Shown piece after piece: positions 31,486-39,691 of a stretch of 64,000 bases of DNA (position 1 is its first letter; each line of letters begins with the position of its first letter). Source of the stretch: VRUE01 sp963715625 (GTDB lineage: Bacteria > Actinomycetota > Thermoleophilia > Solirubrobacterales > 70-9). The notes under the pieces are model-generated. The model was given only the letters and a program-made list of their open reading frames with translations. It had not been told where the DNA came from and searched no databases. The translations under genes were made by a program, and so were the position numbers. Location: contig OY970260.1 in the NCBI GenBank assembly GCA_963715625.1, positions 2,170,001 to 2,234,000 of the forward strand. The letters run 5' to 3'.

Positions 31486-32545
31486 CGGCGCCGAGGTCTC
31501 CTTCCTCGGCGCGCGCGGCAGGATCGAGGCCGAACTGGTGCCGGAGGCCGGCTACGAGATCGACCTCCTCGACGTGCGCGGGATCGACCGCCGCAACCCG
31601 CTGCGGGCGGCGGCCGCGATCGGCAAGGCGCTCGGCGGGGTCGAGGCCGCACGGCGGGTGCTGTGCGAGCGCGGGGCCAACGCCGTCCTCGGCGGCGGCG
31701 GCTACGTCGCGGGGACGGTGGGAATCGCCGCGGTCATCTCGCGAACCCCGCTGGTCCTGACCGAGGCCGACAGCCACCTCGGGCTCGCCAACCGGCTGCT
31801 GGCCCGGCGGGCACGGCGCGTCTGCCTCTCCTTCCCGATCGCCGGGCGCGAGGGAGAGCGTTACCTGCTCACCGGCCGTCCCGTCCCCGATGCGGTGCTG
31901 CGCGCCGATCGCGTCGAGGCGCGGACGCGGTTCGGAGTCCCCGGCGATGCCCGCTGCCTGTTGGTCATGGGTGGCAGCCAGGGCGCCCGCTCGATCAACA
32001 TGGCGGCGATCGAGGCCTTTGCCGAGGGCGACGGAGCCGCCGAGCGCGGCTTCCACGTGATCCACCTCAGCGGCGAGCGCGACCACGACGAGATCGCCCG
32101 GCGGCTGGCCTCGGCCCCGCACCCCGAGCGCTACACGCTGATCGCCTACGAGCCCGGCCTCGCCGGCGTCCTCGCCGCCTGCGACCTGGTGCTGGCCCGC
32201 TCGGGCGGCTCGATCTTCGAGGTGACGGCGGCCGGGAAGCCGGCGATCCTCGTTCCCTATCCCCACGCGACCGCCGATCACCAGCAGGGCAATGCCGAGT
32301 GGATGGCCGGCGGCGGCGCAGCCGAGATCGTCGCCGACGCCGAGCTGGACGCCGGGGCGCTGGCCGAGCGCGTGAGCGCCCTGTTCGAGGACGAGACCCG
32401 CCTCGCCGCGATGTCGAAGGCCTCCGCCGCCCTCGCCCGCCCCGACGCGGCGCGCCGCGTCGCCGACGAGGTCCTCTCCGCCACCACCACCCCTTCCGGT
32501 GCGCTTTATGCCACCTATGACCACAAAAGGCGCACCGGAACGTGA
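31394..32545 (+). CDS. murG: UDP-N-acetylglucosamine transferase MurG
   Basis: 383 residues from GTG 31394, inside ftsW. VVVAAGGTAGHVVPAMAVAA is the first glycine loop (usually GGTGGH). Others are GGGGYVAGTVGIAA, LVMGGSQGARSIN, and the UDP-GlcNAc site LARSGGSIFEVTAAGKPAIL with PYPHATADHQQGNAEWM. It converts lipid I to lipid II. The last 16 residues (SGALYATYDHKRRTGT) are encoded by a family C palindrome, a tail not expected in MurG. The GTGA overlap joins it to murC. Confidence 0.95.
   Translation: MERAPRVVVAAGGTAGHVVPAMAVAAELRASGAEVSFLGARGRIEAELVPEAGYEIDLLDVRGIDRRNPLRAAAAIGKALGGVEAARRVLCERGANAVLGGGGYVAGTVGIAAVISRTPLVLTEADSHLGLANRLLARRARRVCLSFPIAGREGERYLLTGRPVPDAVLRADRVEARTRFGVPGDARCLLVMGGSQGARSINMAAIEAFAEGDGAAERGFHVIHLSGERDHDEIARRLASAPHPERYTLIAYEPGLAGVLAACDLVLARSGGSIFEVTAAGKPAILVPYPHATADHQQGNAEWMAGGGAAEIVADAELDAGALAERVSALFEDETRLAAMSKASAALARPDAARRVADEVLSATTTPSGALYATYDHKRRTGT
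32494..32540. repeat. Family C palindrome, copy 1, forms the 3' end of murG
   Basis: TTCCGGTGCGC and GCGCACCGGAA arms around TTTATGCCACCTATGACCAC. The same arms and loop recur at 43991-44039 and 55214-55262. Here it is read in frame as the MurG C-terminal tail and ends two bases before the murC start. Confidence 0.93.
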
Positions 32546-33882
32546 GTGACGTGAGGGACTGGGCTTCACGGCGGCTGCACTTCGTCGGCATCGGCGGCGC
32601 CGGGATGAGCGGGCTGGCGCTGGTCTGCGCCGAGCTGGGGGCGACGGTGACCGGCAGCGACCGGGCCGACTCCTCTTATATGGAGCGGCTGCGGGCGGCC
32701 GGGCTGGAACCGGTTGTCGGCCACGACGCCGCCAACCTGCCCGCCGGCGCCGAGGTGGTCGTCTCGACCGCGATCGGCGCCGGCAATCCCGAGCTGGCGC
32801 CGGCGCGCGAGCGCGGGGTCGAGCCGATCCATCGCGGGGCCCTGCTGGCCGAGCTCTGCGCCGAGAAGCGCCTGATCGCGGTCGCCGGGACCCACGGCAA
32901 GACGACCACGACCGCGATGCTGGTCTGGGCGCTGCGGGCGCTCGGTGCCGACCCGGCGTTCTTCGTCGGCGGTGAGGTTCCGGGGCTCGGGGACGACAGC
33001 GAGGCGATGAACGCCGGCTGGGGCGGCGGCGAGTGGGTCGTGGCCGAGGCCGACGAGAGCGACGCCAGCTTCCTGGAGCTGCGTCCCGAGATCGCCGTCG
33101 TCACCAACGTCGAGATGGACCACCACAGCCGCTGGGGCTCGCTCGCCGAGCTGCGCGAGGCGTTCCGCCGGTTCGTCGCCCCGGCGCAGGCTGTCGTCGT
33201 CCCGGCGGGCGGGGATCTCGGCGAGCTGGCCGAGGGCAGGCGGGCCGTCCCCTTCGCCGCGGGCGCTCCCGGCCCGGCCGAGTTGGGCCTCGCCGTTCCC
33301 GGCCGGCACAACGCCCTCAACGCGCGCGCCGCGCTGGCGGCGCTGGAGCCGGCCGGCTTCGACCTCGGTCTCGCCGCCTCCGCGCTCGCCGGCTTCCCCG
33401 GCGTGCGCCGCCGCCTCGAGCTGAAGGGGATGCGCGGCGGCACCCGCGTCTACGACGACTACGCCCATCACCCGACCGAGGTGCGGGCGGCGCTCTCCGC
33501 CCTGCGCGAGCTGGGGCCCGAGCGCCTGATCGCCGTCTTCCAGCCCCATCTCTACTCGCGCACCAAGGCCTTCGCCGAGCAGTTCGGCGCGGCGCTCGCG
33601 CTCGCCGACGAGGCTGTGGTCCTCGACGTCTACCCGGCCCGCGAGGAGCCGGTGGGCGAGCTGGCCGGGGTCAGCGGCCTCGACGTCGCCCGGGCCGCGG
33701 CGGACCGGACGGGGGGGAGCCGGGTCAGCTGGCTTCCCGACCCCGCGGGGTCGGGCCACGCGCTGGCGGCGCTCCTGGACCGCAACCGGGCGGCCGGCAT
33801 CGGGGACCAGGTGCTGGTCACGATCGGCGCCGGCGACGTCTTCAGGCTCGGCGAGGCGCTGGTCGAGGAGGGCGACGGATGA
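32542..33882 (+). CDS. murC: UDP-N-acetylmuramate-L-alanine ligase MurC
   Basis: 446 residues from GTG 32542. LHFVGIGGAGMSGLALVCAE, VVVSTAIGAGNPEL, ATP loop AVAGTHGKTTTTAMLVWAL, AEADESDASFLELRP, NVEMDHHSRWG, and in the C-terminal domain YDDYAHHPTEVRAALSAL and AVFQPHLYSRTKAF. It adds L-alanine to UDP-MurNAc, the first amino-acid step. Its stop overlaps the murB start (ATGA). Confidence 0.96.
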   Translation: MSDVRDWASRRLHFVGIGGAGMSGLALVCAELGATVTGSDRADSSYMERLRAAGLEPVVGHDAANLPAGAEVVVSTAIGAGNPELAPARERGVEPIHRGALLAELCAEKRLIAVAGTHGKTTTTAMLVWALRALGADPAFFVGGEVPGLGDDSEAMNAGWGGGEWVVAEADESDASFLELRPEIAVVTNVEMDHHSRWGSLAELREAFRRFVAPAQAVVVPAGGDLGELAEGRRAVPFAAGAPGPAELGLAVPGRHNALNARAALAALEPAGFDLGLAASALAGFPGVRRRLELKGMRGGTRVYDDYAHHPTEVRAALSALRELGPERLIAVFQPHLYSRTKAFAEQFGAALALADEAVVLDVYPAREEPVGELAGVSGLDVARAAADRTGGSRVSWLPDPAGSGHALAALLDRNRAAGIGDQVLVTIGAGDVFRLGEALVEEGDG

Positions 33883-34790
33883 GGCCCCCCGAGGGCGTCC
33901 AGCCCGACTTCCCCCTGGGCCGGCTGACGACCGTGCGCACCGGCGGTGCGGCCGACTGGTTCGCCCGCCCGGGGAGCGAGGCCGAGCTCTCGGAGCTGCT
34001 TGCCTGGGCGGGCGCGGAGAACCTCGCTCTGGGGACGATCGGCTCCGGCTCGAACCTGCTGGTCGCCGACGCCGGGTTCCGCGGGCTCGCGATCAAGCTC
34101 GACGGCGAGCTGGCGGGGATCGAGCGCGACGGAGAGCGACTGGTCTGCGGCGGCGGCGCCCGTTTGCCGTCGGCCTCGGCAAAGGCCGCGGGCTGGGGGC
34201 TCGCCGGGATCGAGTTCGGGGTCAACATCCCCGGCACGGCGGGAGGTGCGGTGAAGATGAACGCCAACGCCTACGGCGGCCAGCTCGCCGAGGTGCTGGA
34301 GTGGGTCGACGTCGCCACGGCGTCGGGGGTCGACCGCCGGGCGCCCGCGCAGCTCGGCTTTTCCTACCGCAGCTCCAACCTCGAGCCTGGCGAGGTCGTC
34401 GCCCGGGTCTCGTTCCGCCTGCGCCCCGACGGCCCCGCCGCGATCAGGGCCCGGCTCGAGGAGATGCGGGGAAAGCGCCGCGAGGCGCAGCCGTCCGGGA
34501 TAAAGACCTTCGGCTCGACCTTCAAGAACCCCGAGGACGAGCGCGCAGAGGGTCGCAGCGCCGGCCAGCTACTCGAGGCGGCGGGCTGTCGCGGCCTTCG
34601 CCACGGCGGCGCCCGCTTCTCCGAGAAGCACGCCAACTTCGTCGAGAACGCCGGCCGGGCGACGACGGCCGAGATCCTGGAGCTGATGGCCGAAGGGAGG
34701 CGGCGAGTCCACGATCGCTTCGGCGTGGCGCTGGAGCCCGAGGTCCAGATCCTTGGCGAGGTCGCCTGGCCCGAGGACTGGGCGCTATGA
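33879..34790 (+). CDS. murB: UDP-N-acetylenolpyruvoylglucosamine reductase MurB
   Basis: 303 residues. FAD-binding domain: TTVRTGGAADWFARPGSEAE, GTIGSGSNLLVADAGFRGLA, EFGVNIPGTAGGAVKMNANA. Substrate domain: LGFSYRSSNLEPGEV, SGIKTFGSTFKNPEDERA (catalytic Ser region), GGARFSEKHANFVENAGRAT and LEPEVQILGE. It lacks the extra loop of type I MurB, as is usual in Actinobacteria and Gram-positives. It reduces UDP-GlcNAc-enolpyruvate to UDP-MurNAc. ATGA overlap with the FtsQ gene. Confidence 0.95.
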   Translation: MRPPEGVQPDFPLGRLTTVRTGGAADWFARPGSEAELSELLAWAGAENLALGTIGSGSNLLVADAGFRGLAIKLDGELAGIERDGERLVCGGGARLPSASAKAAGWGLAGIEFGVNIPGTAGGAVKMNANAYGGQLAEVLEWVDVATASGVDRRAPAQLGFSYRSSNLEPGEVVARVSFRLRPDGPAAIRARLEEMRGKRREAQPSGIKTFGSTFKNPEDERAEGRSAGQLLEAAGCRGLRHGGARFSEKHANFVENAGRATTAEILELMAEGRRRVHDRFGVALEPEVQILGEVAWPEDWAL

Positions 34791-35323
34791 GGTGGCTGTC
34801 CCGGACCGTTGGCGTCATCCTCGCCGTGATCGCCATCGCCTTCGTCTCGCAGCGTCTGTTCGGCGACGAGACAGTGGCGCCGCGACTGGTATCGAGTCAG
34901 CCGGTTGCCGTGATCGGGGCCGAATCCGATGAAGCCGTGGCGGTTGCGGCCGACGGCACGATTCTCACCTGGTTTCCGGTTCCCGAGGAATCCACTCTGC
35001 CCAGCCTGCCGCTCGCCGCGCCGCCCGAGGGCCCGCGCCTGCAGGGGCCGATGCTCGAACAGGTCCGCGTCCTCGCCGCGATCCCGCCGGCCCTGCGCCC
35101 GTATGTCGCGGGCAGCTACTACGGCGAAAGCGGGGTGGACGTCGAACTCGACTCGGGAATCGAACTGCGCTTCGGCGAAGCGACGCAGGCTGCGCGCAAG
35201 TGGCGGGCTGCCGCCGCGGTGCTCGCCGACCCCTCGATCGAATCGCTCGATTATGTAGACCTGCACGCGCCCAGCAAGCCCACTACAGGCGGCTCTGGGC
35301 ATACGCTTCCGCCGATTCCCTAA
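34787..35323 (+). CDS. ftsQ: Short FtsQ/DivIB-like division protein lacking a POTRA domain
   Basis: 178 residues. One N-terminal membrane helix (VGVILAVIAIAFVSQRLFGD) is followed directly by a beta-type domain with DGTILTWFPVPE and a C-terminal stretch (ELRFGEATQAARKWRAAAAV, LADPSIESLDYVDLHAPSKP) matching the end of FtsQ beta domains. FtsQ proteins usually have a POTRA domain of about 70 residues after the helix; here it is absent. Position between murB and ftsZ supports the identity. POTRA normally recruits FtsQ, so this protein may work differently. Confidence 0.75.
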   Translation: MRWLSRTVGVILAVIAIAFVSQRLFGDETVAPRLVSSQPVAVIGAESDEAVAVAADGTILTWFPVPEESTLPSLPLAAPPEGPRLQGPMLEQVRVLAAIPPALRPYVAGSYYGESGVDVELDSGIELRFGEATQAARKWRAAAAVLADPSIESLDYVDLHAPSKPTTGGSGHTLPPIP

Positions 35324-35403
35324 ACCCTCGACCACAGGGTTAGATACGCCAAACCCTCAAGTAAGCCTTGAGATATTCCGAATGCAGGATGTCGCCCGGT
35401 CGT

Positions 35404-35432
35404 TTGACAGGCCCCGCAAAATGCCCTACGTT
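35404..35432 (+). promoter_or_regulatory. Candidate sigma-A promoter for ftsZ
   Basis: TTGACA at 35404-35409 and TACGTT at 35427-35432 with 17-base spacing, about 135 bases before the ftsZ start. The 245-base ftsQ-ftsZ gap is the largest inside the cell-wall genes, and ftsZ often has its own promoter. The -10 match is only fair. Confidence 0.45.
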
Positions 35433-35502
35433 GAGCGCAATTTCCGTGGTGGCAGCGTACCCTTGAACCCTTAAGCATTGCTGTAGCTTCGGATGGAACC
35501 AA

Positions 35503-35532
35503 GGCTCAACTCAATCTAAGGCTCAACTCAAA
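35503..35532 (+). repeat. Tandem direct repeat in the ftsZ leader
   Basis: AAGGCTCAACTCAA occurs twice, 16 bases apart, shortly before the ftsZ ribosome-binding region. It could be a regulator site or a recent slip duplication. Confidence 0.6.
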
Positions 35533-35568
35533 CGCCGGTCCAGGGCCGGTGGCTGGAGAAATCGGGAG

Positions 35569-36648
35569 ATGGAATCCACATACCTCGCGGTGATCAAGGT
35601 CGTCGGCGCCGGCGGTGGCGGAACCAACGCTGTCAGTCGCATGGTCGACGCCGGCATTCGCGGCGTCGAGTTCGTCGCCGTCAACACGGATGCCCAGGCC
35701 CTGCAGGCCTGTGACGCCGATATCAAGCTCTCGATCGGGCAGGAGCTGACGCGCGGCCTCGGCGCGGGTGGAAACCCAGAGGTCGGCGCGGGCGCGGCGG
35801 CGGAGAGCCGCGACGAGATCAAGGAGGCGCTGAAGGGCGCCGACATGGTCTTCGTCACCGCGGGCGAGGGCGGCGGCACCGGCACCGGCTCGGCGCCGGT
35901 GATCGCCGAGATCGCCAAGGAAGAGATCGGCGCCCTCACCGTCGGCGCGGTCACGAAGCCGTTCGAGTTCGAGGGCAAGCGACGGATGCAGCAGGCGCTC
36001 GAGGGGATCGAGAAGCTGCGCAACAACGTCGACACCCTGATCATCGTCCCCAACGAGAAGCTGTTGCAGGCGGTCGAGCGGCGCACCAGCGTGCTGGAGG
36101 CGTTCCGCCAGGCCGACGACATCCTGCGCCAGGGCGTGCAGGGCATCACCGACCTGATCACGATCCCGGGCCTGATCAACCTCGACTTCGCCGACGTGCG
36201 CACGATCATGCGCGACGCCGGCTCGGCCCTGATGGGGGTCGGCTCCGCCGCCGGCGAGGCCCGCGCCCTCGATGCCGCCAAGGCGGCGATCACCTCGCCG
36301 CTGATCGAGGAGTCGATCAAGGGTGCGACGGGGATGCTGCTCAACATCACCGGCCCCGAGGACCTCGGCCTCTTCGAGGTCAACGAGGCGGCCCAGCTGG
36401 TCCAGGCCGAGGCCGACGACAACGCCAACATCATCTTCGGCTCGGTCGTCGACCAGTCGATGCGCGACGAGGTCCGCGTCACCGTGATCGCCACCGGGTT
36501 CGAGGGCTTCGAGCTGCTGGCGCGCTCGCCGCAGCGCGTCCGCCGTCGCTACGAGAGCAAACCGCGGATCTCGGCCGATGACACCGATATCCGGAAACTG
36601 CGAGTGAGCGACGACGACATCGACGTTCCGGGGTTCCTCAAGGAATAG
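35569..36648 (+). CDS. ftsZ: Cell division tubulin homologue FtsZ
   Basis: 359 residues. IKVVGAGGGGTNAVSRMVDA opens the GTPase. The tubulin signature is GEGGGTGTGSAPVIAE. The T7 loop has the catalytic Asp in NLDFADVRTIM. A short linker leads to the C-terminal peptide DDIDVPGFLKE, which would bind FtsA/SepF-type anchors. FtsZ forms the Z-ring. It is followed by a family B-like palindrome. With no ftsA in the cluster, anchoring probably depends on SepF, as in other Actinobacteria; that gene is not in this window. Confidence 0.98.
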   Translation: MESTYLAVIKVVGAGGGGTNAVSRMVDAGIRGVEFVAVNTDAQALQACDADIKLSIGQELTRGLGAGGNPEVGAGAAAESRDEIKEALKGADMVFVTAGEGGGTGTGSAPVIAEIAKEEIGALTVGAVTKPFEFEGKRRMQQALEGIEKLRNNVDTLIIVPNEKLLQAVERRTSVLEAFRQADDILRQGVQGITDLITIPGLINLDFADVRTIMRDAGSALMGVGSAAGEARALDAAKAAITSPLIEESIKGATGMLLNITGPEDLGLFEVNEAAQLVQAEADDNANIIFGSVVDQSMRDEVRVTVIATGFEGFELLARSPQRVRRRYESKPRISADDTDIRKLRVSDDDIDVPGFLKE

Positions 36649-36659
36649 CTGGAGGGGTG

Positions 36660-36741
36660 CTGTGGGGAGGGGCGTCGGCGGGCCCTCCCCAGGCCGCTTC
36701 GCGGGAGTTCCTGGGGAGGGCCCGCCGACGCCCCTCCACAG
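36660..36741. repeat. Family B-like palindrome, copy 3 (after ftsZ)
   Basis: Long arms (GGCGTCGGCGGGCCCTCCCC and complement). The centre AGGCCGCTTCGCGGGAGTTC differs from copies 1 and 2, but the CTCCCCA...TGGGGAG inner stem is kept. It fills most of the ftsZ-gcvT gap. Confidence 0.85.
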
Positions 36742-36768
36742 GGCGCCTCAAGCAATACGCTGCGCGCC

Positions 36769-37842
36769 TTGACGCCGTTGCGGACGCCGCTATATGAGAA
36801 GCATCTTGAGCTTGGGGCGAAGCTTGTTGATTTCGCGGGGTGGGAGATGCCTGTTCAGTACGAGGGGATCAAGGAGGAGCACTCGGCTGTGCGGACTCAT
36901 GCGGGGATGTTCGACGTGTCGCACATGGGCGAGGTCGAGGTTGAGGGGCCGGGGGCGCTTGCGTTTTTGCAGCGGGTGCTCTCGAACGACGTGGCCAAGA
37001 TCGACCTAGGGGGGGCTCAGTACTCGTGCCTCTGCAACGAGGAGGGTGGGGTTCTCGACGACCTCTTTGCCTACCGGCTGGGCGGGGACCGGTATCTGCT
37101 CGTCACCAACTCGGCGAACCATGTGGCCGATCTGGGCTGGTTGGGGCGCTGGAGCCGCGACTTCGACGTCGCCGTGCGCGACGTCGCCGACCGCTACGCG
37201 ATGCTGGCTGTGCAGGGGCCGCATGCGCGGGCGATCGTCAGCGGGGCGCTGGCCATCGAGCTGCCGGCCCGCATGCACGTGTCCACTGCCCGCGTCGGCG
37301 GACGCCCGGCGCTCGTCTGCGGCACCGGGTACACCGGCGAGGACGGGGTCGAGCTGCTGCTCGACCCCGAGGTGGCCCCGGCGATCTGGGCGGAGCTGCT
37401 CGACGCCGGCGTCGTTCCCTGCGGCCTCGGCGCCCGCGACACCCTGCGCCTCGAGGTCTGCTTCCACCTGCACGGCAACGACCTGAGCCCGGACCGCAAC
37501 CCGATCGAGGCCGGCCTCGGCTGGTGCTGCGCTGAGGGGACCGGATTCCTCGGTGCGGGCGCGATCGCCGCCGTGCGCCGGGAGGGGCCGTCCGAGAAGC
37601 TCGTGCCTTTCAGGATCGAAGGCGCCGGCATCCCCCGCCAGGGCAACCCGGTGCTCGCCGGCGGCAAGCCGGCCGGAGTCGTCACCTCGGGCACCTTCTC
37701 GCCCTCGCTCGAGGTCGGGATCGGGATGGCCTACGTCCGTGCCGGGCTTGCCGAGCCCGGAACCGGGGTCGAGATCGACGTGCGCGGCAAGCGCCGCCCG
37801 GCCCGGATAGCTTCCAGGCCCCTCTACAAGTCGAAAGGATGA
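36769..37842 (+). CDS. gcvT: Glycine cleavage system T protein (aminomethyltransferase)
   Basis: 357 residues from TTG 36769 (TPLRTPLYEKHLELGAKLVD is the normal N-terminus). GWEMPVQYEGIKEEHSAVRT, HAGMFDVSHMGEVEVEG, GYTGEDGVELLLDPE and RLEVCFHLHGNDLSPDRNPI are T-protein landmarks; Asp in FDVSHMG is near the folate site. It transfers the methylene group from the H-protein-bound intermediate to tetrahydrofolate, releasing ammonia. The stop overlaps the gcvH start (ATGA). Confidence 0.95.
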   Translation: MTPLRTPLYEKHLELGAKLVDFAGWEMPVQYEGIKEEHSAVRTHAGMFDVSHMGEVEVEGPGALAFLQRVLSNDVAKIDLGGAQYSCLCNEEGGVLDDLFAYRLGGDRYLLVTNSANHVADLGWLGRWSRDFDVAVRDVADRYAMLAVQGPHARAIVSGALAIELPARMHVSTARVGGRPALVCGTGYTGEDGVELLLDPEVAPAIWAELLDAGVVPCGLGARDTLRLEVCFHLHGNDLSPDRNPIEAGLGWCCAEGTGFLGAGAIAAVRREGPSEKLVPFRIEGAGIPRQGNPVLAGGKPAGVVTSGTFSPSLEVGIGMAYVRAGLAEPGTGVEIDVRGKRRPARIASRPLYKSKG

Positions 37843-38240
37843 CCTTGGCCGACGCGAACTACCCCGACGACCTGCTCTACCACGACCAGCATGACTGGGC
37901 GCGGCTGGAGGGGGACGACCACGCCGTCTTCGGGATCACCTGGTACGCCCAGGACAGCCTCGGCGAGGTCGTCTTCTACGACCCGCCGGAGATCGGCGGC
38001 GGGGTCGACAAAGACGCCACCTACGCGGAGGTGGAGTCGGTGAAGGCGGTCTCCGACGTGATCGCGCCGCTCTCGGGGGAGATCGTCGAGGTCAACGACG
38101 CGCTCGCGGACACCCCGGAGAGGATCAACGAGGACCCCTACGGCGAGGGCTGGCTGGTCAAGGTCAGGCTGACCGCGCCGGAGGAGGCCGGGGCGCTGCT
38201 CGGCGCCGGCGAATACCGCAAGTTGCTGGAAAACGCATAG
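37839..38240 (+). CDS. gcvH: Glycine cleavage system H protein
   Basis: 133 residues, the standard H-protein length. HDWARLEGDDHAVFGITWYA, LGEVVFYDPPEIGGGV, and the lipoylation site AEVESVKAVSDV with the Lys to be lipoylated. INEDPYGEGWLVKV completes the fold. It shuttles the aminomethyl arm between P, T and L proteins. The L protein (lipoamide dehydrogenase) is not in the window. Confidence 0.97.
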   Translation: MTLADANYPDDLLYHDQHDWARLEGDDHAVFGITWYAQDSLGEVVFYDPPEIGGGVDKDATYAEVESVKAVSDVIAPLSGEIVEVNDALADTPERINEDPYGEGWLVKVRLTAPEEAGALLGAGEYRKLLENA

Positions 38241-38277
38241 GCCGGTCCCGGCCAGCGGCTTCCGTAGCCTTCGCCTG

Positions 38278-39691
38278 GTGACCCGCTACACGTCCGCCAC
38301 GCCCGCCGACCGGGCCGAGATGCTGGCCGCGATCGGGGTCGTCTCGACCGCGGAGCTCTTCGAGCAGGTACCCGGCCCCTTGCGACTCGGCCGCCCGCTG
38401 AAGCTCCCTGAGGGGATGAGCGAGGCCGAGGTCTTCGAGCGGCTCTCGGCCCTCGCCGCCCGCAACGCCGACGCCGAGGAGCAGGTCTGCTTCGTCGGGG
38501 CGGGGATGTACGACCACTACGTGCCGGCGATCGTCGACGCGATCGCCCAGCGCTCGGAGTTCCTCACCCCCTACACGCCCTACCAGCCGGAGATCTCCCA
38601 GGGCGGCCTGCAGGTCATGTTCGAGTTCCAGACCGCGATGTCGGAGCTGACCGGGCTGCCGGTGTCGAACGCCGGTCTCTACGAGGGCCCCTCCTCGGTC
38701 GCCTCGGCCGGCTACCTGGCGATGGCGGCGACCAAGCGGTCACGGTTCGTCGTCTCCCGCGGCCTGCACCCGCACAGCCGCGAGACGCTCGGAGACCTAC
38801 GCGGTCGGCTACGGCGCCGAGGTGATCGAGGTCGGCCTCAGCGGCGGCGAGACCGATGCCGGCGCGCTCGCCGCGGCGGTCGACGGCGAGACCGCGGCGG
38901 TCTTCCTGCAGAGCCCCAACTTCCTCGGCGCGGTTGAGCGGGTGGAGGCGCTGGGCGCGGCGGCGAAGGAGCACGGCACGCTGCTCGTCGTCGCCACCGA
39001 CCCGATGACGCTCGGAGTGCTGAAGCCGCCGGGCGAGCAGGGGGCCGACATCGCCCTCGGCGAGGGCCAGCCGCTGGGCAACCGCCTCGACTTCGGCGGG
39101 CCGTCGTTCGGCTTCTTCTGCGCGACCGAGGAGCAGATCCGCCGCATGCCGGGACGGATCGCCGGGGAGACCGAGGATGTCGACGGCCGCCGCGGCTTCG
39201 TCTTGGCCCTGCAGACGCGCGAGCAGCACATCCGCCGCGAGAAGGCGACCCACAACATCTGCACCGCGCAGGCGCTGAACGCGCTGGCGGCGATGGTCCA
39301 CCTGGCCTGGCTGGGGCGCGAGGGGTACCGCGAGCTGGGCGAGCTGCTGGTCCGGCGCACGGCGTACGCGCGCGAGCGCCTCGCCGCGGTCCCCGGCGTC
39401 GAGCTGCTGCACGAGGCGCCCGTGGCGCGTGAGTTCGCTGTGCGCCTGGACGCTCCCGTCGATCGCGTGCTGGAGCGCTGTGCCGAGCGCACCGGCGTGG
39501 CCGCCGGCTACCCGCTGGGCCGCGAGTACCCGGAGTACGAGGACGGTCTTCTCATAGCGATCACCGAGCGCCGCACCAAGGCCCAGATCGACGACCTGGC
39601 CGAGGCGCTCGGCGCGGCGATCAAGGCCGAGAGTGGCGCCTTTTTCCCGGACAGCGGGAAGAAAGCGCCACTTGCGGAGGAAGTCAGCTGA
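38278..39691 (+). CDS. gcvPA: Glycine dehydrogenase (decarboxylating) subunit 1, with a single-base frame break
   Basis: Starts at GTG 38278. The reading moves to the next frame at about 38791, where removing one G gives HSRETLETYAVGYGAEVIEV; the joined product has 470 residues, normal for the split-type P protein. Landmarks: RYTSATPADRAEMLAAIG, FVGAGMYDHYVPAIVDAI, TPYTPYQPEISQGGLQVMFE, EGPSSVASAGYLA, LGEGQPLGNRLDFGGPSFGF. The C-terminal tail (ESGAFFPDSGKKAPL) is encoded by a palindrome. The partner genes are intact, so sequencing error is likelier than gene loss. TGATG overlap with gcvPB. Confidence 0.88.
39632..39672. repeat. Palindrome in frame at the 3' end of gcvPA
   Basis: AGTGGCGC and GCGCCACT outer arms with TTTTTCCCG/CGGGAAGAAA inside. 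It is translated as the last residues of GcvPA and lies just before the gcvPB start. Confidence 0.85.
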
